Shown here: positions 1 to 11,282 of the stretch, in pieces
How positions within the stretch are numbered: position 1 is the first letter of the stretch
Layout: each line of letters starts with the position of its first letter
NCBI GenBank assembly: GCA_013329165.1
Contig: DUKV01000029.1
Span: 43,411-90,415, forward strand
DNA length: 47,005 nt
From: Methanocalculus sp.
GTDB lineage: Archaea; Halobacteriota; Methanomicrobia; Methanomicrobiales; Methanocorpusculaceae
Direction of reading: 5' to 3'
Position numbers and translations under genes: made by a program
The notes under the pieces: generated by a model
Told to the model about the DNA's origin: nothing
Seen by the model: the letters and a program-made list of their open reading frames with translations, nothing else
Database searches by the model: none

Positions 1-791
1 TCGTTACCACGTTCACCACAGCCGATATAGACGACGATCTCTGCATCAGACCATTTTGCAAGCTGCTGCTGGGTAACCGTCTTTCCTGAGCCGAATGGCC
101 CTGGGATGGCTGCCGTTCCACCCTTTGCAATCGGGAAGAGACCGTCAAGGATACGCTGTCCTGTATTCAGCGGGATCTTTGGGTTCTTCTTCTCTTTCAT
201 AGGGCGTGGCACACGAACCGGCCACTTCTGCATCATCGGGTACTCGGATCCGTCATCAAGAACAATCACCGTCTCGTCGACGGTAAATGATCCGGATTTG
301 ATCTCCTTCACAACACCGCCTTTTACATTCGGCGGGATCATGACCCGGTGCATCTTGTTCGTCTCCTGTACCTCACCGATGATCTGGCCGGGCTCGACGC
401 GATCACCGGCTTTTACAACAGGCTTGAAATCCCATTTCTTTGAGCGGTCAAGGCCCGGTGCAGTGACACCACGCTCGATGAAGTTCCCCATCTTCTCGAC
501 GAGGACCTCAAGAGGCCGCTGTATACCATCGTAAATACTGGTGAGGAGACCGGGGCCAAGCTCAACTGCAAGTGAGAGTCCCGTGTTTGCGACCGGCTCA
601 CCCGGTTTGATGCCGGAGGTGTCTTCATAGACCTGGATGATGACGTTATCACCATCGATCTTGATCACCTCACCCATCAGCTCCTCATCACCAACCTTGA
701 CCACATCATACATGTGTGCGTCAAGGTTCACCGCGGTGACCACAGGTCCCGCGATCCTTTTGAGAATTCCTGATTTCTTCTTTACTTCCAC
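1..791 (-). CDS. atpA: A-type ATP synthase catalytic subunit A (partial, N-terminal part)
   Basis: Catalytic nucleotide-binding subunit of the A1 head of the archaeal A1Ao ATP synthase. The frame starts [18 protein letters not shown], typical of archaeal AtpA, runs through the N-terminal beta-barrel and the non-homologous region, and reaches the P-loop GPFGSGKT before the window edge, so roughly the first 263 residues are present and the rest lies beyond position 1. The GTG start at 791 is the only possibility near the family N-terminus because an in-frame TGA (797-795) sits two codons upstream. It overlaps the end of atpF by 10 bases, suggesting translational coupling. It is the seventh gene of the operon in this window; atpB and atpD would be expected to follow outside it. 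Identity is seen directly in the sequence and is very secure. Confidence 0.97.
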   Translation of the reverse strand, partial: MEVKKKSGILKRIAGPVVTAVNLDAHMYDVVKVGDEELMGEVIKIDGDNVIIQVYEDTSGIKPGEPVANTGLSLAVELGPGLLTSIYDGIQRPLEVLVEKMGNFIERGVTAPGLDRSKKWDFKPVVKAGDRVEPGQIIGEVQETNKMHRVMIPPNVKGGVVKEIKSGSFTVDETVIVLDDGSEYPMMQKWPVRVPRPMKEKKNPKIPLNTGQRILDGLFPIAKGGTAAIPGPFGSGKTVTQQQLAKWSDAEIVVYIGCGERGN

Positions 792-1087
792 AGATCAACA
801 CCCACTGATCGCTTAATCCGCTCTCTCAGGGAGAGGCCGCCCGTCTCGCCGCCAATGGAGATAACGGTCGGTTTCACCGAGTTCTCAAGGGCCATCTGAA
901 GCCTTCTTGGAACCTGTTCCATATCAGCGCTCTGGAGGACGAGGATGCCGACATTGGGATCTTCCAATGTCCGGCCAATCACCTCCGTCAGTTTCTCCGG
1001 GGTCTCTGCCGCATAGGTCTTCTGAAGCCCGGCGAGCCTGAAACCCAGAATGAACTCTTCTCTTCCGATAACTGCGATCTCCATCAT
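782..1087 (-). CDS. atpF: A-type ATP synthase subunit F
   Basis: Central-stalk subunit F, a small Rossmann-like protein that couples rotation of the stalk to the A3B3 head. It has 101 residues, the usual length. The start [17 protein letters not shown] and the loop [13 protein letters not shown] are characteristic of the NtpG/AtpF family. The start lies in an ATGATG; the first ATG (1087) makes a 4-base ATGA overlap with the stop of atpC and the second (1084) is equally possible. The gene lies between atpC and atpA as in other archaeal operons. Confidence 0.95.
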   Translation of the reverse strand: MMEIAVIGREEFILGFRLAGLQKTYAAETPEKLTEVIGRTLEDPNVGILVLQSADMEQVPRRLQMALENSVKPTVISIGGETGGLSLRERIKRSVGVDLWK

Positions 1088-2142
1088 ATCACCAGATATT
1101 TTTCGATCCGTTCAGCCGGAAGATTTGCCTGTTTACCACGAGCAAGCGCCCTGAGATTTGTAACTTCGTACTTCTTCTTCTCAAGGTAGACCAGGATCGG
1201 GTAGATCGAGAAGGGGTTCCTCTTCGAGAGCCGATCCATATAGTCCAGCTGTGCCCTGGTCAGGGAGTTCTCTACTTCGTGTATGGGTTTCTCTTCACGA
1301 AGTCCTTCCAGTGCATCAACGATTGCCGGGCTCTTCACTTTCTTCCTCAGCGTATCGACAAGTTCATCGATCGTCTCAACCTGAGAGATACGTTTGAGCT
1401 CATCCACTGAGAATGAGGCCCCGGGTATCCAGACATCAGCAGTCTCTTCAACTGAAACCGGCTGGCCCCTGAGCCTGAAGATCGTCTTGATATTCCTGAT
1501 ATCGATATCAAGCTGTATCGATTTAAGGAACTGGTTTCCGCCTTTCAGTCCGCTCCGTGCCTCTTCAATGAGATCGGCATAGAACTGGCGGTACAGCTCA
1601 TTCTCAAGCCTTCCAAACGATCCCGTTTCAACTGCACCTGAGTACTCGCGTTCAATGACTGAGTAGAGGGGGAGGTTCTTGAGCATCTCAATCGAGCGCT
1701 CTGCCGACTCTTCTGCAATCATCCGATCCAGAAACAGCACATCAAGAGATCCGGCCGGAACAACCACTTCTTTAATCTTTCCAGCAGTCATCCCCTGTTT
1801 CTTCCCACGGATGATGGTGAGAACATTCTGGATATCCCACCTCCGAAGGTACGATTTTGTGAACTGTTTGAGAATGCCGGGGGTGATTGCGAGGATTGCC
1901 TGGAATTCCTTTGCAAGGTTCCAGGAGATCGCCTCTTCGACGAGATCGATGCCGTCAAATGATGACGCAAGCTCATCGATCTCTTTTTTGTACTCCATCT
2001 CCTCAATGAGACGGGTGATCTGGGGAAGGCTCATGTTCAACATCCGGAGATATTCTTCCCTCGGAAGCAGTTTGGATTTGCGTACACGCATACGCGTGCA
2101 GACATAGACATAGGGGGCCGGACCGCCAATCACCACAGACAT
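1084..2142 (-). CDS. atpC: A-type ATP synthase subunit C
   Basis: Subunit C (V-type d / NtpC family) is the funnel-shaped socket joining the central stalk D/F to the membrane K ring. The protein is helix-rich, 352 residues when read from the ATG at 2142 ([20 protein letters not shown]). An ATG seven codons further upstream (2163) is open, but it would overlap atpE and has no ribosome site, whereas AGGAGG at 2157-2152 lies 9 bases before the 2142 ATG; I therefore chose 2142. The motif [17 protein letters not shown] is typical of methanogen AtpC N-termini. It is followed by atpF with a 4-base overlap. Confidence 0.94.
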   Translation of the reverse strand: MSVVIGGPAPYVYVCTRMRVRKSKLLPREEYLRMLNMSLPQITRLIEEMEYKKEIDELASSFDGIDLVEEAISWNLAKEFQAILAITPGILKQFTKSYLRRWDIQNVLTIIRGKKQGMTAGKIKEVVVPAGSLDVLFLDRMIAEESAERSIEMLKNLPLYSVIEREYSGAVETGSFGRLENELYRQFYADLIEEARSGLKGGNQFLKSIQLDIDIRNIKTIFRLRGQPVSVEETADVWIPGASFSVDELKRISQVETIDELVDTLRKKVKSPAIVDALEGLREEKPIHEVENSLTRAQLDYMDRLSKRNPFSIYPILVYLEKKKYEVTNLRALARGKQANLPAERIEKYLVI

Positions 2143-2155
2143 CAGCACATACCTC

Positions 2156-2734
2156 CTATCCAAAGAGAATATCCGAGGCGTCTTTCAGCCCGGATTCCCA
2201 GACTTCATCCAGGAAGGTCTGATAGCTGAGATCCACGGTTAATTGTCCGTCTGCACTCTTGACGACGACACCGCCGGAGATCTCGACGATGCCACCATAT
2301 GAGTATCCGCTCAGGGTCTTTAGTTCAGAGAGGGCAGATTCTACTGCCTTTTGATCGCGGCTGTTGCTGAATACAACACCGTCCTTGATCTCCTTGGCAA
2401 CCTTCTTCAGAAGCTCCCGGATCGCTTTCTCATGGAAGGTATCCGGAAGTGCCGAGATGGATTCTTCAGTCGCTTTGAAGACGTCCTGCAACAGCTCTTT
2501 CTGTGCATTGAGGACTTCACGTCTGACAAGGAGTTTTGCGGCCGAGGCCTCCTGGGCCTCCATCTGCTGAACCTGCCGCTCCACTTCTGCCTCGGCTTCC
2601 TGTTTTATTGATGTTGCACGCTCTTCTGCTGCCGCTAGGATCCGCCGGGCCTCTTCATTGGCCTCATTCCGGATGGCAGTCGCTTCTTTCTGCCCAATCT
2701 CCCTGATCTCTTCGACGACAACTTCTAGTCCCAT
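2156..2734 (-). CDS. atpE: A-type ATP synthase subunit E
   Basis: Peripheral-stalk subunit E, which pairs with subunit H as a right-handed coiled coil and holds the head against rotation. Residues 1-100 are highly charged and helical (runs rich in A, E, K, R, Q) and the C-terminal half is the globular head-binding domain with the GGIVEISGGVVVKSADG segment typical of the family. Two starts are possible: an ATG at 2746 directly touching the atpK stop, or ATG 2734 (MGLEVVVEEIREIG), which has GGAG six bases upstream. I prefer 2734 (192 residues). It lies between atpK and atpC. Confidence 0.93.
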   Translation of the reverse strand: MGLEVVVEEIREIGQKEATAIRNEANEEARRILAAAEERATSIKQEAEAEVERQVQQMEAQEASAAKLLVRREVLNAQKELLQDVFKATEESISALPDTFHEKAIRELLKKVAKEIKDGVVFSNSRDQKAVESALSELKTLSGYSYGGIVEISGGVVVKSADGQLTVDLSYQTFLDEVWESGLKDASDILFG

Positions 2735-2746
2735 TGTAGACTCCAT

Positions 2747-4977
<2,231 letters not shown>

Positions 4978-4991
<14 letters not shown>

Positions 4992-5307
4992 GAACTCTCT
5001 CCTTGAACCGCTCAACCAGCAGCGAAACGGCTTCGTTCATCCGTTTCCGGCCTTTTTCTTTGAGGAGAGACACCTGTTGGTTTCCTTCCTCAAGGATCCG
5101 GGCGCGTTTATCCGCTGCCTCATTTCGTGCATCCGCCAGACGCTTCTTTGTGTACTCATCGGCAACAGCTGTTGCCTTGGCAACCTGATTCTCGGCTTCA
5201 AACCTGGCATTTGCGATAATCTGCTCACGCTCAAGTTTCGCCTTCTCAACCAGCTTCCGATACTCTTCTTCGGTCTTTTTGATGCTCTTCAGAACCTCAG
5301 TTTTCAT
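4978..5307 (-). CDS. atpH: A-type ATP synthase subunit H (peripheral stalk)
   Basis: Subunit H is the coiled-coil partner of subunit E in the peripheral stalks. The 109-residue product is almost entirely charged heptad-like helix (EEEYRKLVEKAKLEREQII onwards) with a short conserved C-terminus ending VSLLVERFKERVHVTA. A strong ribosome site (GAGGAGGG) precedes the ATG. It is the first gene of the ATP synthase operon here. The 46-base gap to the upstream unknown gene contains no clear TATA box, although ATTATAAG occurs near its upstream end, so the operon may have its own promoter or be read from the upstream pair. Confidence 0.92.
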
Positions 5308-5353
5308 CCAACCCTCCTCTCACGGCAACAGAATAATTGGTTTATCGTATCTC

Positions 5354-5833
5354 TTATAATTGTTGTTCTGTTTCGGAAGGGTTTTCCGGGAGATATTCCC
5401 AGTGTAAGGCTTCTGATAGGTTTTTAATTAAAACAGACCCGTTTTCACCGGATATTTCCAATCCTGCGAGTTCAGACGACGAACAGATGAGATGTTGCTC
5501 CGGATGCGTTCCCCGCACAATTTCACAGGAGAGTAGAATTCGTGGACCGGCCGAGATGACATACCGAAGCCTTCTCGATCCCGGGTGTCCCCGTGGAAGC
5601 ACAAGCACCGGCTGATCATATTTCCTGACCAGATCGAGGAGATAGCGTGCCGGGGTCAGTTCTCCCCCTTCTGGTGCCGAGACGGCGATGATATCATCCG
5701 GGTAGATACCCTGGACGAATTCGCTTTCAGTGGTCTCTATCATGAGGGGAAACTTCCTGCCTGCACGAGCACAAAGAAGAAAAGAGGACTGTCCCCTGAT
5801 GAGGACAATACGGTCACCGGGGGTGAGGATCAT
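5354..5833 (-). CDS. Uncharacterised protein upstream of the ATP synthase operon
   Basis: I do not recognise this 159-residue protein. The open frame reaches 5908, but the ATG at 5833 overlaps the stop of the preceding zinc-ribbon gene as ATGA, so translation almost certainly begins there (MILTPGDRIVLIRGQSSFLL). The product is mostly beta/alpha with hydrophobic strands such as QPVLVLPRG and ILLSCEIV, no membrane helix, no cysteine cluster and a short acidic tail. Position argues for co-transcription with the zinc ribbon upstream and possibly with atpH 46 bases downstream. A role in ATP synthase assembly or regulation would be only a guess from position. Confidence 0.7.
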   Translation of the reverse strand: MILTPGDRIVLIRGQSSFLLCARAGRKFPLMIETTESEFVQGIYPDDIIAVSAPEGGELTPARYLLDLVRKYDQPVLVLPRGHPGSRRLRYVISAGPRILLSCEIVRGTHPEQHLICSSSELAGLEISGENGSVLIKNLSEALHWEYLPENPSETEQQL

Positions 5834-5982
5834 GCCGGAGTTACATCTTCTGACTGGCAGGAGGGGCACATAGGGTGTTTTCCCACGGTCGTGAACTTCT
5901 CTCCGCATGTATTGCAGATGTAGCTCTTCCCCTGCACTCCCTCTTCAATCTCAATATCTGCCGGACCACCTGCGCTGCACAT
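5830..5982 (-). CDS. Small zinc-ribbon protein (50 residues)
   Basis: A short gene read directly from the sequence: ATG at 5982, TGA at 5832-5830, product of 50 residues. It contains two CxxC knuckles (YICNTCGEKF and HPMCPSCQS) spaced about 14 residues apart, a complete rubredoxin-like or zinc-ribbon site, with a short acidic N-terminus. GGTG lies eight bases before the ATG. Its stop overlaps the start of the unknown 159-residue gene by four bases (ATGA), so the two are translationally coupled and probably work together. A TATA-like CTTTATGT on the minus strand near 6012-6020 could drive the pair. Function unknown; such ribbons often bind nucleic acids or act as adaptor subunits. Confidence 0.82.
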   Translation of the reverse strand: MCSAGGPADIEIEEGVQGKSYICNTCGEKFTTVGKHPMCPSCQSEDVTPA

Positions 5983-6039
5983 CTCTGTATCACCAGTTTT
6001 CCATTGAACGCGGGTTCACATAAAGCTTATCGAACCCCC

Positions 6040-7983
6040 TCAGACAATCGCAAAGATCACAAATGCCGAAAATACCATGATGCATACATGCTTCACACCG
6101 GCGGCAAGGGATGACTCCCCCATCAAGCCGGCGATGAGTCCGGAACAGATCGCCTGGATGACGACCGCATGGTAGAAGAGACGGCCATAAGTGAGGGCAG
6201 ATATGCTACCAACGCTTGAGAAAGCCCCGGCACCGCTCATGGATGAATCGACCGGCTCTGCCATCTCGATGACAGGGAGGAACTGCGTCCCGATCACAAG
6301 GACAACAAAGATGAAGACGAAGAATGCAAGATAGACGACCGCGGTGTAGAGGAACATCTCACCCTGCCGCTCCCGTTTGAGGGTCTCACTCATATCGGCA
6401 TCACTTGCTGCGATGGTGAGCACCTGGCTGATCTCGCCGCTCATCGCACTTGCCCGGGTGATCAGCGTCACCGTACGCGAGATGGATGGTGTGGAGAGAC
6501 GTTCTTCAAAGCGGACAAGTGCATCCTCAACATTTGCACCCCAGTCAAGATCCCGCTTGATCTTTTTTATCTCATAGCTGAGGAGACCGAGATTGGTTCT
6601 GACCAGAATAGAGAGTGCCTTTGCGATGGTTAAGCCGACCTCATTGATCCCCGCAAGCCTCTGGAGGAAATCAGGGAGCGAACCCTCAATCTCACTTATC
6701 CGGCGGCTCCAGATCAGCTGCGCTATTGCATAGGGAACAAAGACAATGAGGAAGGAGGCGATGACATAATCGTCAAGGACGGTCAGGTAAAACTCGAAAT
6801 CACCGTACGCGGGGATCTGAAGATACCAGTAGGTGAGATAGATGAGGGCTACCGGAATCGAGACGTAGAAGGTGCGGTGGGGAAGAACCAGGAAGTAATG
6901 GAGGGGATCCGAGATGAATTCGCGTATATAAGTCCAGCGATCATACTTTTTCAATGAGGCGATCAGTCCGGTTTCTGTGGTTTCATCACCCTCTTTGATC
7001 TCAATATCAGGATACTCCCTGAGTTCATGGATGACGGTGTACCGCTCCACACTCTCGGGCTGGGATGAGATCATATCGATGAAGACGATGAAAATGGCTG
7101 TTCCTATAGGAATTAGGGCATATATGACGATATTCAGCTGAATGAGCGCACCCGGGCCCATCAGTCCCATCACCACCATCACGATGATCAGGAAGAGCGG
7201 GCCTGCCACAAAGAGCGTCACATACCCCTCGGCAACCAGGGAGAGGGTATTTAAGAACTGTTTCTGTTCAAATTTAGCCTCATCCTGGTACAGGCCCACC
7301 TTCGCCTTCAGGAAGCCGGAGAGATCGCTGCCACTCTCGATGATAGAGAGGAGATCCTGGATAAAATCCTTCATCTTGGCTGAAGGAGTTGTCATCTGGA
7401 GTTCACGGAGTGCGGAGATGATATCGTGGGCAAAGAGATCACAGTCCCTGACAACCTGCCGAAATTCCAATGCAACTTCTCCATAAACATGTGAGTTCTC
7501 TGAAAGGGAACGGAAGATCTCAATCAGTTCGGCTCCCCCCCTCCGCATCGCGTACATGTACGCAACGGCGTTATGGAGGGTCAGGTTGATCCTGGTCGCA
7601 CGGGAAGACTTCATGATGCCCGGAAAGGCAAGGACGATCCGGTAGGTGAGATAGGAGATGATGATGAAGATGATGACTGCGATGATCGCCCTGAAAAGGA
7701 TATCTTCAAGCGGAAGATCAGAGAGCCATCCTATTGCAAGCCGGTTCTGCCTGGTGAACTCATAGGCAGCACTCGGAACGATGATCGGCTCAAAAACACC
7801 TGCGATAAAATAGAAGAGTATACCGATTGCTGCTCCGATCCCGATCCCGGAGACGAACGCGTAATAGTAGAGCCGCTCAACGGTGATGCCCAGCCGTGCA
7901 GATATGATATCATGCCGCAGGTGCTGGAAACGCATCGGATCGCGCCTGGAAAAGCGCCGGAACCGTTCATACATCGGTATCAT
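6040..7983 (-). CDS. FlaJ/TadC-like type II/IV secretion platform protein
   Basis: Multi-pass membrane platform protein (T2SSF family), the partner of the secretion ATPase in archaella, archaeal pili and type II secretion. It has 647 residues, longer than typical archaellar FlaJ (about 550-580). Hydrophobic segments lie near residues 42-64 and 96-119, a second group in the middle (GYVTLFVAGPLFLIIVMVV and following) and others toward the C-terminus. Two T2SSF-type soluble helical domains are seen: one around MRRGGAELIEIFRSLSE, the other around LAGINEVGLTIAKALSILV. The start overlaps the ATPase stop by four bases (ATGA), so the two are coupled. No archaellin, FlaF/FlaG or prepilin gene lies nearby, which argues against a classical archaellum operon and for a pilus-like or secretion system. 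Called FlaJ-like rather than flaJ for that reason. Confidence 0.88.
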   Translation of the reverse strand: MIPMYERFRRFSRRDPMRFQHLRHDIISARLGITVERLYYYAFVSGIGIGAAIGILFYFIAGVFEPIIVPSAAYEFTRQNRLAIGWLSDLPLEDILFRAIIAVIIFIIISYLTYRIVLAFPGIMKSSRATRINLTLHNAVAYMYAMRRGGAELIEIFRSLSENSHVYGEVALEFRQVVRDCDLFAHDIISALRELQMTTPSAKMKDFIQDLLSIIESGSDLSGFLKAKVGLYQDEAKFEQKQFLNTLSLVAEGYVTLFVAGPLFLIIVMVVMGLMGPGALIQLNIVIYALIPIGTAIFIVFIDMISSQPESVERYTVIHELREYPDIEIKEGDETTETGLIASLKKYDRWTYIREFISDPLHYFLVLPHRTFYVSIPVALIYLTYWYLQIPAYGDFEFYLTVLDDYVIASFLIVFVPYAIAQLIWSRRISEIEGSLPDFLQRLAGINEVGLTIAKALSILVRTNLGLLSYEIKKIKRDLDWGANVEDALVRFEERLSTPSISRTVTLITRASAMSGEISQVLTIAASDADMSETLKRERQGEMFLYTAVVYLAFFVFIFVVLVIGTQFLPVIEMAEPVDSSMSGAGAFSSVGSISALTYGRLFYHAVVIQAICSGLIAGLMGESSLAAGVKHVCIMVFSAFVIFAIV

Positions 7984-10328
7984 GAGAGGACCTGTCTGAG
8001 ATCGTCGATATGGTCAAAGATAAGATCGGGGGTGATTGCAAAGATTGAGAATATCTCGGATACAGATTTGAAATCCTTGATATCCTGTTCATGGAGCGCG
8101 AGGATCACCTGCCTCCGCCTTTCGACCTCCGCATTGAGCTCTTCCCTGCTCCATCCACGGTTGGCAGCAATCGCCGAGTAGACATGGGATCTGCCGGAGT
8201 ACTGCATCTTATCAGAGACCGGATCGTACTCGAAGACATTGTTCACAAGGATATTCCCGGAGTTTGGTTCAATTCCTGTTATCTCAACGATCTCCTGGCA
8301 GCGCCTGACCCGCTCGGTGCCACGGAAGATCAGCCCCTGGACTGAGATGATGTTTAATGCCTGGAGCATGTTTCGGGGGACATTTAAGGGTTCACTCTCA
8401 AGACGGTGGATGGTGGCATCCACCCCTCCTGCATGCATCGTAGAGTACGTGGTATGGCCGGTATTCATCGCCTGAAAGAGGGTCTGCGCCTCCGGACCCC
8501 TCACTTCTCCGACAATAATAAACTCGGGCCTCTGCCTCATGCCGGTTTTCAGGAGGTCGAACATAGTGATGTTCCTGCTCCCCTCTGAGGTGAGGGATTC
8601 TCGGGTGACGCTCGCAATCCAGTTCTCCCTATACAGCATGATCTCACGCGTATCCTCGATCGAGACGACTTTGGCAAGCGGCGGGATGAAGAGGGACATC
8701 GCGTTCAGGGATGATGTCTTGCCGGATGCCGTGCCCCCGATAAAGATCAGGCTCTTGTTGTTCTCGATTGCAAGCCAGAAGTAGACGAGCTGGTCGACAT
8801 TGAATGTCCCCTTCTCCATCAGCTCGATCGGGGTGAATGGTTCCGGTCGGAACTTACGGATCGTAAAAGAGGAGCCCCTGCTTGTCACCTCTGTTCCGAG
8901 GGTCAGCTGGAGACGGGAGCCATCCGGGAGGGTGGCATCAAGCATGGGACTTCCGATCGAGATATGTTTGCCTGAACGCTGTGCAAGGGAGATGGCAAGC
9001 GAGTTTAGCTGCTGTTCGGGAAACTGGATATTTGTTCTGATATTCCGATGCTGCCGGTGATAGAGGAAGAGAGGGATTCCATGGCCATCACATGAGATAT
9101 CCTCTATCTCAAGATCTTTCATCAGGGGATCGATCCGTGACCAGCCGAGGAAGTTCCGTTTCAGGTAGTACCTCAGTTTATATGTCGTCTCCGGTGTCAG
9201 CGAAAGGCCGTACTGGCTGATGAGGGCTTCTGCCTTTCTGAAGAGGAGCTTTTCTGGCTTTTCCTGGATCTCTGAATCCGTCAGAATAAGAATATCCCGG
9301 AGATCCTCGTACAGCCGTTCGAGGAGTTCGTATTCAAAACGGGTGAGGATTGGTTCAAAGAGGTGGTACTCCTTCAGCCGGGTCACCCGGTTATAGGTGA
9401 TCAGGACAAGTGAGAGGCCTTTCTCAACCCAGTAGCTATCGACCTCCTCCTCGTTCTCGGCAAGCCGGGGGATGACAAGCGAACCGGCAGTATCATAATG
9501 ATATTCGGGTACCACCAGATCTGTTTCCTTCTTCCGGAAGGCTGAGAGGAGTGATCGGCGTTCCGGGATCTTGTCCTTTGGTGCGGATGCAGAGACGGGA
9601 TCTTCCGTTTCAAACGGCAATACCGACTGTTCCGGAGATGAAACGGCCTTTCCCGGAAAGGCAGGAGTCTTCGGCATGGATGCTTCCGCTGTATCCGGTA
9701 TAGAAGGAGCGGGATGATCGGGCATCTCATCATCAGGCTGTGTGAGATCGATGCTGGTATCAGCAGCAGGTGTTTCGCTTTCCTCAACCGGGATTTGCTC
9801 TTCATGGACAGATTCCCCTCCATCGCCGGAAGAAGGAGGCTCCGGGATCTCATCATGAGTGTCGGGCTCTTTTTCTGGAACATACGTATTCTCTTCCCCT
9901 TCATCGGAAGAGGTATCATCCCCGGCAGGGATGCCCTTCTCCTGATACGGCATCCCGGATGTCTCTTTATAAGATAGCGCCTCACCGGCTTTCCGGGGAT
10001 CAGTTGTTTCGGATTCTTCCTCATCAGCCAGGCCGGTCATGGGGGTGTTCCAGAAGCCCGGAGATGTACGTGTATCGGTATTTACAACAGATGTATCAGG
10101 CTGTTCCAGATCACCGATCTCCCGGGATTGTTCATGCAGCGGATCCGGGAGAGGGGCAGTATCCCAGGGATTGATTACCGGCACATCACGATCAGAATCC
10201 GATCTCCTCTTCAAAAATGAGAGGAGACCGGTTTTCTTCTTTTTTTCACTCTTCTTTGATCCGAAGTGATCACTCTCCGGCGCAAAAAGATCACGTTCTT
10301 CCTGCTGCTTATCGTCACCATCCACCAT
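7980..10328 (-). CDS. FlaI/TadA-like type II/IV secretion ATPase with long N-terminal extension
   Basis: Hexameric motor ATPase for assembly of a type IV filament. The catalytic part occupies about residues 290-782: an N-terminal domain, then the Walker A GGTASGKT (531-538), an Asp box near SIEDTREIMLY, Walker B-like PEFIIVGEVRG (601-611) and the His box TGHTTYSTMHAGG. It differs from ordinary FlaI (about 520-550 residues) in a 280-residue acidic, Pro/Ser/Glu-rich, probably disordered extension. That extension carries two similar basic-hydrophobic motifs, LLSFLKRR (35-42) and LLSAFRKK (260-267), at its two ends. Coupled to the FlaJ-like gene downstream. The upstream neighbour, divergently transcribed, is a pair of KaiC/FlaH-like ATPases, which fits a shared machine. 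Substrate filament unknown. Confidence 0.9.
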   Translation of the reverse strand: MVDGDDKQQEERDLFAPESDHFGSKKSEKKKKTGLLSFLKRRSDSDRDVPVINPWDTAPLPDPLHEQSREIGDLEQPDTSVVNTDTRTSPGFWNTPMTGLADEEESETTDPRKAGEALSYKETSGMPYQEKGIPAGDDTSSDEGEENTYVPEKEPDTHDEIPEPPSSGDGGESVHEEQIPVEESETPAADTSIDLTQPDDEMPDHPAPSIPDTAEASMPKTPAFPGKAVSSPEQSVLPFETEDPVSASAPKDKIPERRSLLSAFRKKETDLVVPEYHYDTAGSLVIPRLAENEEEVDSYWVEKGLSLVLITYNRVTRLKEYHLFEPILTRFEYELLERLYEDLRDILILTDSEIQEKPEKLLFRKAEALISQYGLSLTPETTYKLRYYLKRNFLGWSRIDPLMKDLEIEDISCDGHGIPLFLYHRQHRNIRTNIQFPEQQLNSLAISLAQRSGKHISIGSPMLDATLPDGSRLQLTLGTEVTSRGSSFTIRKFRPEPFTPIELMEKGTFNVDQLVYFWLAIENNKSLIFIGGTASGKTSSLNAMSLFIPPLAKVVSIEDTREIMLYRENWIASVTRESLTSEGSRNITMFDLLKTGMRQRPEFIIVGEVRGPEAQTLFQAMNTGHTTYSTMHAGGVDATIHRLESEPLNVPRNMLQALNIISVQGLIFRGTERVRRCQEIVEITGIEPNSGNILVNNVFEYDPVSDKMQYSGRSHVYSAIAANRGWSREELNAEVERRRQVILALHEQDIKDFKSVSEIFSIFAITPDLIFDHIDDLRQVLS

Positions 10329-10451
10329 AGAAAACCCCAGTGAGCCGAAATAATCGCCTGAGCGTACTGGTTACCTTACACGGAGAAGAGATATAGCTTA
10401 TGCATGTGAGGATACTACATAACCTTAATTTACTGAATGGAGAGATGAAGT
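10329..10451. promoter_or_regulatory. Divergent promoter region between secretion ATPase and KaiC-like genes
   Basis: This 123-base gap separates two outward-facing genes. An AT-rich core AGATATAGCTTATGCATG (about 10388-10405) can be read as a TATA-like element on the minus strand (CTATATCT, about 60 bases before the ATPase start). On the plus strand a second AT-rich stretch, TACATAACCTTAATTTAC, precedes a ribosome site GGAG nine bases before the KaiC-like ATG. The exact boxes cannot be assigned by eye. A common control region would fit joint expression of the four motor-like genes. Confidence 0.5.
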
Positions 10452-11282
10452 ATGGCTGATCAGACCACACGCAGGATGCCAACAGGGATCAACTCACTTG
10501 ATCCCGTCCTGGACGGAGGAGTTGTACCGGGCTCCCTTATCCTTCTGCTCTCGGATATCGGAGCAGGAAGTACCGAGTTTGCATACACTTCACTCATTGC
10601 AATGACAAGAATGGGGAGGGATGCCGGGGCAGGAAGAATGATTCCGGAAGATATCCGGTATATCAGCATCACCAGGACGAAAGAGGATGTAATCCAGGAG
10701 ATAAACCGATCATTCAAGAGCGACCTGACTGCCGGGATCGCAGACCGTGTCACATTTCTGGATCTCTCAAGCGGATACTTCGACAGGAGTGTCGTTCCTG
10801 CTAACTGGTATGATAGAGAGGAGGGAATCGTTGCCCGGATGCAGCGGAAGAAGCCTGAGCATGATAGTATTCTTGCCGACCTCATTGCAGTACTGGAAGA
10901 GGGAAAAGATCAGAGCCTTATCATCATCGACTCCATCACCGATATCTCCGGACTGCATTACAGCCCGGAAAAATGGAACAGCCTTGTTGCGTTCCTCAGG
11001 GGACTGCAACGGATCGCAAAGACCTGGAACTCAACAATATACCTCCATCTCACCAAAGGGATCCTTGATTCATCACGTGAACTGGAGATCTGCGACTGTG
11101 CGGATGCGGTCATCCACTTCAAATGGGAGGAGGGATCAGGTCAGCGGAGGCAGAGGATCATGTATTTCATGAAGTTCCGCGGGGTGATGCCATACCTTGA
11201 AGAGCGGGATCTGGTGAAGTTTGCAATCCGGATTAGTGCAACAGCCGGGTTTGATGTTGAGAATATCAGGATGGTGATATAG
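10452..11282 (+). CDS. KaiC/FlaH-like RecA-fold protein with degenerate Walker A
   Basis: A 276-residue single-domain protein of the KaiC/RadA superfamily, resembling FlaH. The family start RRMPTGINSLDPVLDGGVVPGSL is clear and Walker B is intact (QSLIIIDSITD), but the phosphate loop reads SDIGAGST (34-41) in place of GxxxxGK[ST]: both the first Gly and the Lys are missing. ATP hydrolysis is therefore unlikely, although nucleotide binding is not excluded (archaellar FlaH binds ATP without strong hydrolysis). Its stop codon touches the ATG of the next KaiC-like gene, with no gap. It faces away from the FlaI/FlaJ-like genes. I infer a regulatory or structural subunit working with the second KaiC-like protein and the secretion ATPase. 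Confidence 0.85.
   Translation: MADQTTRRMPTGINSLDPVLDGGVVPGSLILLLSDIGAGSTEFAYTSLIAMTRMGRDAGAGRMIPEDIRYISITRTKEDVIQEINRSFKSDLTAGIADRVTFLDLSSGYFDRSVVPANWYDREEGIVARMQRKKPEHDSILADLIAVLEEGKDQSLIIIDSITDISGLHYSPEKWNSLVAFLRGLQRIAKTWNSTIYLHLTKGILDSSRELEICDCADAVIHFKWEEGSGQRRQRIMYFMKFRGVMPYLEERDLVKFAIRISATAGFDVENIRMVI

Noticed and set aside
9401..10024. 207-codon alternative frame in the secretion ATPase extension
   Set aside because: An Arg/Pro-rich out-of-frame reading of the acidic linker; the main frame is continuous with the ATPase domain.
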